Assembly (NCBI RefSeq): GCF_000788395.1
Contig: NZ_CP009889.1
Coordinates: 124,001 to 188,000 of the forward strand
DNA length: 64,000 nt
Reading direction: 5' to 3'
DNA from: Pseudoalteromonas piratica
Lineage (GTDB): Bacteria; Pseudomonadota; Gammaproteobacteria; Enterobacterales; Alteromonadaceae
Below the pieces are notes generated by a model. That model was not told the origin of the DNA. It worked only from the letters and a program-made list of their open reading frames with translations, and ran no database searches. Shown in pieces: positions 17,050 to 25,480 of this stretch (position 1 is its first letter; each line of letters starts with the position of its first letter). Position numbers and translations under genes: made by a program.

Positions 17050-19392
17050 ATGAAAAATAATAAACTGAAGTTATCAGCACTAAGCGCAGCTATTTTAATT
17101 TCTCTAGCTGGTTGTGGTAGTGACAATGATAACAAAACAACAGTTGCACCTGATGTTGCACCTACAGCTAACGATGTAATGGTTACTGATGCCATGCAAT
17201 GGATGGTATCAGAGGGCGCTCTAAATGCACGTGATGGTAATTATGACGAGCTGTCAGTTACGTTTAATGAAGCTGGTGAGACTGTAAGTGCTGAAGATGG
17301 TGTTTACACCTTTTCTCATGGTGTACTAGAGCTTGATGGTCTTAACTTTAAGTACGTTAACATTTCTGGCGAAGATGCAGAAATTGATTATACAGTAACA
17401 GCAAATGGCAAATCAGCATCTGCTAAACTAGTTGTTTCGGGTGTTAAAGGCGATCCTCTGGCTAAACATCAATGGCATCTGCGTAATACAGGTCAAAAAG
17501 CATTCGCTTTAAGTGATGAAATGAAGCAAGGTCTAATCGATTTATACGTAAACGATTTAGGCATTATGACTGAAGAAGAAGCAAAAGCATATTGGGATGC
17601 TGAATTTGCTGATGCAGAAGCTCATTATTTAGTTGCTGGTGAAGACATCAAAGCAGTTGAAGCATACAAACAAGGTGTAACTGGTGCTGGTGTAACGGCG
17701 GTTGTTGTGGATTCTGGTCTTGAAATTCGTCATGAAGATTTAGCACCAAATGTACTGCCTAATCGTTCTTTGAACTTAGTTCAGGGTGCACTTGATAAAA
17801 CGGATCCTACTAGCCCAGCGGTAAATGGCGACCATGGTACAAGTGTAGCAGGTCTAATTGCAGCTAAAGGTTGGAATGGCTTAGGCGGCCGTGGTGTTGC
17901 TCCAAACACTGGTCTAATCGGTATGAACTATTTAGGTTCTGGTGATAAAGTTGCTCAAACAGACTTCTTAGTACATGGTTTCCCAGGTTCTGGTATTACT
18001 GCGAATGAAGAAATCTCAGCGTTTAACCGCAGCTATGGTATCACTTTCCCAGTGTATATTGGCTATTCAGAATTAGATGAGCAAATCGAATCGTATCCGA
18101 ATCTATACCTTCGTGGTGGTAAAGGTGCGACTAATATCAAATCTAGCGGTAACAGTTTTGAAGATGGTGGTCCAGAAGGTTCTTTCTGTGCAGACAATGG
18201 CGCGAATGATTTAGGCCTTACTTGTTATAACGGTAACAGCGAACCTAGCCAAGCGCACCCTTACTACTTCTCAGTGGGTGCAGTTAATTCAAATGGTAAA
18301 CACACAAGTTACTCTTCAGCAGGTGCTAACGTTTTAGTTGCTGCTCCATCTGGTGAGTTTGGTCGTTGGGCACCTGCGATGGTTACAACAGATCCAATGA
18401 CATGTTTAAGTGGCGTATCTGGTTACGAAGGCCGTAATATTGCAGGTTGGAGTGCTGCTTATGGTGAAGCATTTGCTGCAAGCCAATATGTATTCGATTA
18501 CCCTGGTCACCCAGAAAATTCAAGCTGTAACTATCGCTCTACAATGAATGGTACATCATCTGCAGCGCCTAATGCGGCAGGTGTAGTTTCACTTATTTTA
18601 TCTGCAAACAAAGACTTAACATGGCGTGATGTACGTCATATTTTAGCTAATACGTCGACTAAAAATGATGCTAGCGATGAGGCGATTACACTATCTGTAG
18701 GTAAAGGTGATGAGGTAGGTGAATTTGTTGCACACGCTGGTTGGATTGAGAATGCTGCAGGTTATAAGTTTAATAACCTTTACGGCTTTGGACGTGTAGA
18801 TGCTGGCGCTGCTGTCGCTATGGCAAAAGCATATGATACTAGCCTAGGTGAAGAAGTTGTAAGCGATTGGATTGGTGCTGGTTCTGTTGTTGGTCAAGAA
18901 GACTTAATGGTAGAAATTCCAGACAACAATGCTGAAGGTGTATCTTATAAAGTCACTATTGAAGAAGATGTTAAAGTTGAAGCAATTCAGTTTAAGTTCG
19001 ATATTTTCAGCAAAGAAATGGGCTTTGGTTTTGATACAGCAAATGGTCCAGTTCAAACTACAGCGGGTACTGACTTAGCAATTGAAGTTACATCTCCAAG
19101 CGGTACACGTAGTGTATTACTATCGTCGAAACAAGCGCTTGTTTACCCAGCATTTGATTTCTACAGTGGTTGGCAACCTGGTTATATCTTGAAAAATGGT
19201 ACTTTCCTTGCAAATGCGTTCTATGGTGAATCAGCGAAAGGTGAGTGGACTATTCGTTTAGTTGATACATCTGGTGATAGCTTCGCAACTGCTGATGGTG
19301 GTTCGTTTGGCTTTATCGGCTATGTTAATAACACAACCCCAACTACGATGACTGGTGCTGCGGTTCGTGTATTTGGTCATGCGGCAAACTAA
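17050..19392 (+). CDS. Kexin-like subtilase with P domain, predicted lipoprotein
   Basis: A 780-residue S8 protease. The signal peptide ends in a lipobox, LISLAGC, so the mature protein should be lipid-anchored at Cys23 or so. Residues about 30-135 form an extra N-terminal domain of beta character that I do not recognise; it does not look like an inhibitor-I9 propeptide. The catalytic domain begins at HQWHLRNTGQ. The triad is D221 (VVDSG), H262 (GDHGTS) and S503 (NGTSSAAP), with N368 (SSGNSF). A P domain covers about 618-780. The frame is open from a TTG at 17044, but the ATG at 17050 gives the natural lipoprotein start. A chaperone-like gene follows after 12 bases. Confidence 0.93.
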   Translation: MKNNKLKLSALSAAILISLAGCGSDNDNKTTVAPDVAPTANDVMVTDAMQWMVSEGALNARDGNYDELSVTFNEAGETVSAEDGVYTFSHGVLELDGLNFKYVNISGEDAEIDYTVTANGKSASAKLVVSGVKGDPLAKHQWHLRNTGQKAFALSDEMKQGLIDLYVNDLGIMTEEEAKAYWDAEFADAEAHYLVAGEDIKAVEAYKQGVTGAGVTAVVVDSGLEIRHEDLAPNVLPNRSLNLVQGALDKTDPTSPAVNGDHGTSVAGLIAAKGWNGLGGRGVAPNTGLIGMNYLGSGDKVAQTDFLVHGFPGSGITANEEISAFNRSYGITFPVYIGYSELDEQIESYPNLYLRGGKGATNIKSSGNSFEDGGPEGSFCADNGANDLGLTCYNGNSEPSQAHPYYFSVGAVNSNGKHTSYSSAGANVLVAAPSGEFGRWAPAMVTTDPMTCLSGVSGYEGRNIAGWSAAYGEAFAASQYVFDYPGHPENSSCNYRSTMNGTSSAAPNAAGVVSLILSANKDLTWRDVRHILANTSTKNDASDEAITLSVGKGDEVGEFVAHAGWIENAAGYKFNNLYGFGRVDAGAAVAMAKAYDTSLGEEVVSDWIGAGSVVGQEDLMVEIPDNNAEGVSYKVTIEEDVKVEAIQFKFDIFSKEMGFGFDTANGPVQTTAGTDLAIEVTSPSGTRSVLLSSKQALVYPAFDFYSGWQPGYILKNGTFLANAFYGESAKGEWTIRLVDTSGDSFATADGGSFGFIGYVNNTTPTTMTGAAVRVFGHAAN

Positions 19393-19404
19393 GGAGTTTA
19401 TGCA

Positions 19405-19941
19405 ATGAAACTTAAATTATTATCAATGACAGTAGCTGCTATGACGTTATCAACTCAAGCTACTGCGGTATCAAAGTTTGACGCTGGAGTTGCTGATAAG
19501 GTTGATACACAAAAGCAAGTACGACAATTATCTAAAGCTGATTTTGGCATGTATAAGGTTGAAAAAGGTTTAGCATTAGTACCTTCATCAATTGCGGCTG
19601 CTGATAGTGTGATTTCTTCAAAAGGTGAAAATGCAGTTGTTGCTCTTGAAGTTCCAAATGACTTAGTAAAGCCTGGTAGTCTTGTACGTAACATTTTTAC
19701 AGGTAATTTAGCGCCTATATCAGGTAACATCTCTATTTTACTTAAGAAAGGTGTTTCGGCTAATGATGTTGCAGCTGCAACTGGTTTAAAGCTGGAGTCA
19801 AGCTTTTCTGGTACTGACTTAGCTGTTGTTTCTGTTGCAGAAAACCAAGATGTTTTAAAAGCGCAAGAGCTATTAAAAGCATCAGGTCTTATTAAAGAAG
19901 CACGTATTGAAGTATTAGAGGCACGCCATACAGCGCGTTAA
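19405..19941 (+). CDS. Probable external chaperone (ASP ORF2-like) for the lipoprotein subtilase
   Basis: A 178-residue exported protein with a signal peptide of about 21 residues (ending in STQATA). AAGGAG lies eight bases upstream of the ATG and overlaps the region just after the protease stop, so both are in one operon. The C-terminal 75 residues (from NISILLKKGVSANDVAAATG to the end) have the same beta-alpha-beta propeptide-like pattern as the protein at 11809, with GLIKEARIEVLEARH as the final strand. It ends in an arginine (HTAR). The function as a folding aid and inhibitor is inferred from the Aeromonas sobria ASP/ORF2 pair. Confidence 0.72.
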   Translation: MKLKLLSMTVAAMTLSTQATAVSKFDAGVADKVDTQKQVRQLSKADFGMYKVEKGLALVPSSIAAADSVISSKGENAVVALEVPNDLVKPGSLVRNIFTGNLAPISGNISILLKKGVSANDVAAATGLKLESSFSGTDLAVVSVAENQDVLKAQELLKASGLIKEARIEVLEARHTAR

Positions 19942-19960
19942 TCTGATTACTTAACTTGTT

Positions 19961-19986
19961 AAGCCCGCCATTAGCGGGCTTTTTTG
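19961..19986 (+). terminator. Terminator of the second protease/chaperone operon
   Basis: AAGCCCGC and GCGGGCTT pair around a short loop and are followed by a T-run. It lies 20 bases after the chaperone stop codon. Confidence 0.92.
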
Positions 19987-20259
19987 TTTAAATATAAAAA
20001 TGCCATAAAATTGATATGCATTTAAAAATTTTTTTGAGTAGTATTTAAGATTATTTATTGCTAATACCATATTGAAAAGATTACTTTTTTTTCTATTACC
20101 TCTTTAGTTGCTACCAAGTTTAGCTTTTGCATAAAGCTTTCTAATTAATTTTTCTTAAAAATTTGTAAATGACGTGTTGCTGTTTGTTTCTTATGTTGTT
20201 AATTTTAGTAATCCAATAAAAAGGTTTATCTAAAATTATTTTCCTAGAGGGAAGTCACA
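19987..20259 (+). promoter_or_regulatory. AT-rich upstream region of the third subtilase gene
   Basis: About 270 strongly AT-rich bases with no ORF. Transcription from upstream is blocked by the terminator at 19961, so the protease gene must have its own promoter here. A GAGGGAAG ribosome binding site precedes the start. No operator was recognised. Confidence 0.45.
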
Positions 20260-23200
20260 ATGACAAAATTTGGAACAAAAAGAACAGTAATTGCTCTATC
20301 TGTTGCGTCAGCAATTGCTACAACGGCGGTAAATGCAGCAACATTTGAACAGTATAATTACAGTGGTGCTAAAGCAATCAAGGCACAGGCAACAAAAAAT
20401 AGTGATGGCCAAGAAGCTAGAGAAGCAACAGCTTGGTTAGTTAAACTGAATACTCCTGCAATTGCCCAAGCAAAAACAGCAAACATTGCTAAACAAACTG
20501 CATCAATTATGGCATCTCAAGCTGTCGTTGAGTCTGCCATTCAAAGCCAAGATCTGAACATTACGATTGTCGCTAAAACGTCGAAACTTGTGAATGGTCT
20601 TCTTGTTAAGGGTGATAAAAACGAAATTGACCAACTTGTTTCACATAACGAAGTTGATGGTATTTTCCCAATATACGACTCAAAACTTCATATCGCTGAT
20701 AGTGCTGACTATATTAAGGCAACAGAGGTAGTTGCATCTGGTGTTGCAAAAGGTAACGGTGTTAAAGTTGCTGTTCTTGATACGGGTATTGACTACACGC
20801 ATGCGGCATTTGGTGGCGAAGGCACCGAAGCAGCTTATATAGCTGCAGCTGAAGATCCAACAGATGCAGTTGCTTGGCCACAAGGTCAAGTGATGGGGGG
20901 CTATGATTTCTACAATATGGATCCAGACCCAATTGATGCTGGAACCAGCCACGGTACTCATGTATCTCACTCTGTTTCAGGTATTGCACCAAATGTAGAA
21001 CTTTATGCATATTCAGTATGTGCTGGTGGTTGTCCAGGTGTTGCACAGTTTATGGCACTTGAAGCTGCTATGGATCCAAACAATGACGGTGATATTTCTG
21101 ACCGTGTTGATGTAATTAATATGTCTCTTGGTGGTGACTTTGGTGATATTGCTACAGATGGTGTAGGCCTTGCAATTAACCAAGCTGTTAAATTAGGTAC
21201 TACAGTTGTTATTTCAGCTGGTAACGATGGCGCTTATCCGTTTATCGTTGGTGGTCCAAGTACGTCTGAAAACGCGCTGTCAGTTGGTGCGATGACTCAC
21301 CCAACAGATGAGTCGCTTATTCCAAGTGGTACGATTAATGGTGAAGAAGCAATTATTCAAATTGCATCATTTGGCCCGCGAGAAGCTTACAGTTTATCAA
21401 ACACTGATCTTGAAGTGGTTTATCCTGACGCAAACCAAACTGCATGTGAAGCATTTGCAGATGGTACAGACTTCACAGGCAAAGCAGTTGTACTTGACCG
21501 TGGTGGCTGTGCGTTCGTAACAAAAGTATTGATGGCGCAAGAAAAAGGCGCTGAGTTTGTATTTATTGCAAATAACAATGATGATGGTACGCCTGCGCCT
21601 ATGGGTGGTAGCAGCTCAGAAGTGACAATTCCATCTGTTGGTATTACCTATCAAGCAGGTATGGCGCTAAAAGAGTCAGGTATCTTCTCAGTTAATGTTG
21701 AAGCAATTGTGACTTCAGGTGCTATCGCATCATTTACATCACGCGGTCCTTCAATGGATGGTTTATTAAAGCCAGAAATTACAGCACCGGGTGTAAATAT
21801 TATGACTGCACACCCAGGTACCGGTGATGGCCTTTCTGGCGCAACAGGTACGTCATTCTCAGGCCCTATGACTGCAGGTGCAATGAGCTTGTTAAAAGAA
21901 GCACATCCTAATCGTAATGCATATGAGCTGAAAGCAACGATTATGAACACGGCTAACCTAGATGTGACAATGGAGCCACGTTCACTTAACCCAGATACAG
22001 AACTTGCACCTATCAGTTATATTGGTGCTGGCCTTGTTGATGTAAACAAAGCTGCTCATCTACCTGTTGCTGCGTGGGCCAAAGACACCAAGCAAGGTGC
22101 ACTCTCTCTTGGTCTAGTTAACCCGTCACAAGCTACTGACTATGTTAAAACAGTTCAAGTTAAGAACTTTACAAATGAAACCAAGACTTATTCTCTAAGC
22201 CTTGAGCAACGTTTTGCAAATGATATTGAACGTGGCGCGTTAATGGTTTCACATCCTGAATCGATTACGGTTCCTGGTGGTCAAACTGTATCATTTGATG
22301 TGACATTTAATATTGACCCAGCAAAACTTCCTGAGTGGACTCTTGACCAATCAAATATTGGTACACGTGATGCGACAGCTGATCTTACTAATTTAGAGTT
22401 AGATGGTGCACTTATTTTCTCTGAAGGCGGTGAAAAAGCATTCCACCTTGTTTACCACACTCTACCTAAAGCGGCTGCAGAGCTAGCATTTGAGCCGGTT
22501 AAAATGGAAGGTGGTACAGCACATAAGGTTACTAACATTGGTGCAGCTGATTTCGAACCATTCTTCGCACCAACTACAGTTGTTGATGATGTTGATGGCA
22601 ACCGTCTAGATCTAGTAGGTGGTTCAGTTGAGATGATCCCTGTACCAGCTGAGTTCTGTGAGACTGGTTATGCTGTATTCTCTACACTGGCTATGAATGA
22701 AGGTGTTAACCACAGCTACATTGGTGGCTTTATGGTTGATTTCGACTTAGACCGCGATGGCGAATACGATGTTACTGCACAAAATGGTAAATTAGAGTGG
22801 TTCTATGATGTTGAACCAACGCAAATCTCGTTTACGCATGGCTATGGTTCTACAAGTGGCTGGTTAGGTAATATGTTCCATACAACTGGTAACAATTACA
22901 TGACCATTATGTCGTGTTTAGGTGCATTTGGCTTAACCGCTGACGATATGGGTATCACCGCAGATGTGCGTTTCCGCATCGAAGAATACACATGGTCACC
23001 AATCGCTTATGATTCATTAGACAATGCAATGGGTACCTTTACATTTACGCCTTCACAACCAATAGCTGCTCTTATGACAGCTGATGGTAATTTGGTTGAA
23101 TCACTGGCAACTGGCGAATCTGCTTACCTAGCACACGCTGGTCAAGATTTCATGATTCTTTCTGAGTCTGGTTCAAAAGCGATTAATGCTACACCAAGTG

Positions 23201-23637
23201 CTGACCGTGCTGTTGCGCCTATGCTTGCTGACGCTGAGTTCTCAATTGCTGAAAATTCAGAAGATGGCACGGTAGTAGGTATGCTAGAAGTTTCATACGG
23301 CGCTGAACTTGCTAATATGGTTTCTGAGTTTATTGTTGTGAACCAAACTTCTACAGCAGTAAAACTAGAACAAACAGGTGAGATTGTGGTGGCAGATAAG
23401 TCTGTTCTTGATTACGAGGCGGGCCTAACTGAAATCGAGATGGAAGTTGTAGTAACTGATACTGCAGGTAATATTTCAGAGCCAGCAATGGTGAAAATTA
23501 TGGTAACGGATGTGAACGAAAACCCATTACCAGAGCCAATTACACCACCAACAACTAAAAAATCATCAGGTTCGTTTGGTTGGTTAGCACTATTAGCTGC
23601 ACCATTAGCGTTTATTCGCCGTAGAAAAATGAAGTAA
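20260..23637 (+). CDS. Large secreted subtilase with propeptide, PA domain and GlyGly-CTERM tail
   Basis: A 1125-residue exported S8 protease. Order: signal peptide (1-26), inhibitor-I9-like propeptide (about 45-145), catalytic domain with D174 (AVLDTGID), H231 (SHGTHV), N322 (SAGNDG) and S532 (GTSFSGP), a PA domain inserted between Asn and Ser (about 375-485, LDRGGCAFVTKVLMAQEKGA), Fn3-like and further beta domains, a cadherin-like segment near 1000-1095, then a tail with SGSFGWLALLAAPLAF and RRRK. That tail fits the GlyGly-CTERM sorting signal, normally handled by rhombosortase with type II secretion. Unlike the two upstream subtilases it carries its own propeptide and has no chaperone gene. 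Confidence 0.94.
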   Translation: MTKFGTKRTVIALSVASAIATTAVNAATFEQYNYSGAKAIKAQATKNSDGQEAREATAWLVKLNTPAIAQAKTANIAKQTASIMASQAVVESAIQSQDLNITIVAKTSKLVNGLLVKGDKNEIDQLVSHNEVDGIFPIYDSKLHIADSADYIKATEVVASGVAKGNGVKVAVLDTGIDYTHAAFGGEGTEAAYIAAAEDPTDAVAWPQGQVMGGYDFYNMDPDPIDAGTSHGTHVSHSVSGIAPNVELYAYSVCAGGCPGVAQFMALEAAMDPNNDGDISDRVDVINMSLGGDFGDIATDGVGLAINQAVKLGTTVVISAGNDGAYPFIVGGPSTSENALSVGAMTHPTDESLIPSGTINGEEAIIQIASFGPREAYSLSNTDLEVVYPDANQTACEAFADGTDFTGKAVVLDRGGCAFVTKVLMAQEKGAEFVFIANNNDDGTPAPMGGSSSEVTIPSVGITYQAGMALKESGIFSVNVEAIVTSGAIASFTSRGPSMDGLLKPEITAPGVNIMTAHPGTGDGLSGATGTSFSGPMTAGAMSLLKEAHPNRNAYELKATIMNTANLDVTMEPRSLNPDTELAPISYIGAGLVDVNKAAHLPVAAWAKDTKQGALSLGLVNPSQATDYVKTVQVKNFTNETKTYSLSLEQRFANDIERGALMVSHPESITVPGGQTVSFDVTFNIDPAKLPEWTLDQSNIGTRDATADLTNLELDGALIFSEGGEKAFHLVYHTLPKAAAELAFEPVKMEGGTAHKVTNIGAADFEPFFAPTTVVDDVDGNRLDLVGGSVEMIPVPAEFCETGYAVFSTLAMNEGVNHSYIGGFMVDFDLDRDGEYDVTAQNGKLEWFYDVEPTQISFTHGYGSTSGWLGNMFHTTGNNYMTIMSCLGAFGLTADDMGITADVRFRIEEYTWSPIAYDSLDNAMGTFTFTPSQPIAALMTADGNLVESLATGESAYLAHAGQDFMILSESGSKAINATPSADRAVAPMLADAEFSIAENSEDGTVVGMLEVSYGAELANMVSEFIVVNQTSTAVKLEQTGEIVVADKSVLDYEAGLTEIEMEVVVTDTAGNISEPAMVKIMVTDVNENPLPEPITPPTTKKSSGSFGWLALLAAPLAFIRRRKMK

Positions 23638-23653
23638 TTATTTCATTTTGCTG

Positions 23654-23682
23654 AAAAAGCCCGCAAATGCGGGCTTTTTTTA
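23654..23682 (+). terminator. Terminator of the third subtilase gene
   Basis: AAAAAGCCCGCA and TGCGGGCTTTTT form a twelve-base stem with a tiny loop, followed by further T residues. It lies 17 bases after the stop codon. Confidence 0.93.
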
Positions 23683-23827
23683 ATTCTTTTTTCTGACGCA
23701 TCAAATGCTTAGTTGTGTGTATACTACATCTCCCCCGAATTGCACTCTGAAAAAGCTGCAGTGTGCTTACTGTGTACTACAATTTATTTAACTAGATAAT
23801 TTTTATGATTTTTATTGGCATCGTGTT

Positions 23828-25408
23828 ATGAAAAAGAATCAATCCATTACAGGGAATGAAGTAAAGCTAAGGTCAACTCAGCGTATTGTCTCTACCACTG
23901 ACCTAAAAGGCCGGATTACTTATGCTAACCAAGATTTTATTGATATAAGTGGCTACAGCAAGGAAGAGTTGGTTGATCATGGACATAACATAGTTCGTCA
24001 CCCAAATATGCCTGCGCTAGCATTTAAAGATCTTTGGGACACCATCAAACAAGGCAAACCTTGGATGGGCATTGTTGATAACCGCTGTAAAAATGGAGAC
24101 AACTACTGGGTTGATGCTTATGTGACAGCAGTGATGGAAGGAAAACAAGTTGTTGGTTATCAATCTGTACGCTTAAAACCTGAAGAAGATTATATAAAAC
24201 GAGCGCGAAGCCTTTATAAAATGGTAAACCAAGGCGCAAGTTTAAGCCAAAAATTGCAAAGCGCGCTATCTTTTAAGTTGATGGGAAAACTGGCTTTTTC
24301 AAGTGCTTTAGCCGTTATAATCCCGAGTTTGATAGCTTTGATGTTTGGCGTGTCTTTCGGCCAGCTTTGGCCTTTATTGTTTGCCTTCATTTTATTTATT
24401 ATTTGCTCAGGCTTCATAGCCAAACCCTATCAAGACGCAGCATCAAAAGCGCGTGAAGTATTTGATAATGATATTGCCAAACAAGTTTATACGGGCAGAA
24501 CTGATGAACTTGGACAGTTGCAACTCACCATCAAAATGCTACAAACGCAACAAGAAACTATCGTATGGCGTATTAACGATGCAACTTCAGGCTTAGATAC
24601 AGTTGCACATAGCACGATGGATACCGCCGAAAAAACGAATCAATTAATGCAGCAACAAAACCGCGAAGTGGAACAAGTTGCAGCCGCGATTAATCAAATG
24701 TCAGCCACGGTTAAAGAAGTTGCACAAAATGCATCCTTGACCGCCGATGCTACTCAAGTTGCTGATAATGAGGTGATTGAGGGACAAAAAGTAGTTGATA
24801 GAACCACTTCGGATATTAACGAACTGGTTCGTGAAGTGGAATCTGCGGTGGAGGTTATTAACAAACTAGCATCAGATAGCCAACAAATTGGTACTGTGGT
24901 TGATGTTATTCGTGGCATCGCTGAACAAACCAACTTACTTGCGTTAAATGCCGCGATTGAGGCAGCAAGGGCTGGCGAACAAGGGCGCGGGTTTGCAGTG
25001 GTAGCTGATGAAGTACGAACACTTGCTGCACGCACGCAATCATCGACAGAAGAGATTCAACAAATGGTTGCAACCTTGCAACAATCGGCAGGTGAAGCTG
25101 TTTCTGCGATGCAACAAGGGCAAAATAGAGCGGAGCAAAGTGCTGATCAAGCACAATTGGCGAAAGCATCGCTGAGCCGTATTTTAGATGCTGTTAATAC
25201 GATTACAGATATGAGCGCACAAATTGCCACAGCTGCAGAAGAGCAGTCTGCTGTCTCCGATGAAATCACCAAAAATGTGATCAATATTGATAATGCTAGT
25301 AAAGAAACTCTTGATGCATCTGAGCACGCATTTGAGTCAACTGAGAAGTTACTTAACGAAGCGGAGCGTTTAACGACGATGGCAAAACAGTTTAGCCAGC
25401 ATCGTTAA
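23828..25408 (+). CDS. Aer-like PAS methyl-accepting chemotaxis protein
   Basis: A 526-residue chemoreceptor of the aerotaxis (Aer) plan. An N-terminal cytoplasmic PAS domain (about 18-125, with [20 protein letters not shown] and [14 protein letters not shown]) is followed by two membrane helices (about 158-200), a HAMP-like linker, and a long coiled-coil signalling domain. The hairpin tip motif [18 protein letters not shown] is intact, as is [15 protein letters not shown]. In Aer the PAS domain binds FAD and reads redox state; FAD binding here is inferred. It is monocistronic and ends at a bidirectional terminator. Confidence 0.93.
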   Translation: MKKNQSITGNEVKLRSTQRIVSTTDLKGRITYANQDFIDISGYSKEELVDHGHNIVRHPNMPALAFKDLWDTIKQGKPWMGIVDNRCKNGDNYWVDAYVTAVMEGKQVVGYQSVRLKPEEDYIKRARSLYKMVNQGASLSQKLQSALSFKLMGKLAFSSALAVIIPSLIALMFGVSFGQLWPLLFAFILFIICSGFIAKPYQDAASKAREVFDNDIAKQVYTGRTDELGQLQLTIKMLQTQQETIVWRINDATSGLDTVAHSTMDTAEKTNQLMQQQNREVEQVAAAINQMSATVKEVAQNASLTADATQVADNEVIEGQKVVDRTTSDINELVREVESAVEVINKLASDSQQIGTVVDVIRGIAEQTNLLALNAAIEAARAGEQGRGFAVVADEVRTLAARTQSSTEEIQQMVATLQQSAGEAVSAMQQGQNRAEQSADQAQLAKASLSRILDAVNTITDMSAQIATAAEEQSAVSDEITKNVINIDNASKETLDASEHAFESTEKLLNEAERLTTMAKQFSQHR

Positions 25409-25436
25409 ATATTAAACTGATGTAGTTATTACAAAC

Positions 25437-25465
25437 AAAAATGCCGCGACTATCGCGGCATTTTT
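25437..25465. terminator. Bidirectional terminator between the Aer-like gene and dcp
   Basis: AAAAATGCCGCGA and TCGCGGCATTTTT form a thirteen-base stem with a three-base loop. A and T runs on the two sides make it active on both strands for these convergent genes. Confidence 0.93.
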
Positions 25466-25480
25466 ATATTTGTGTCCCAA

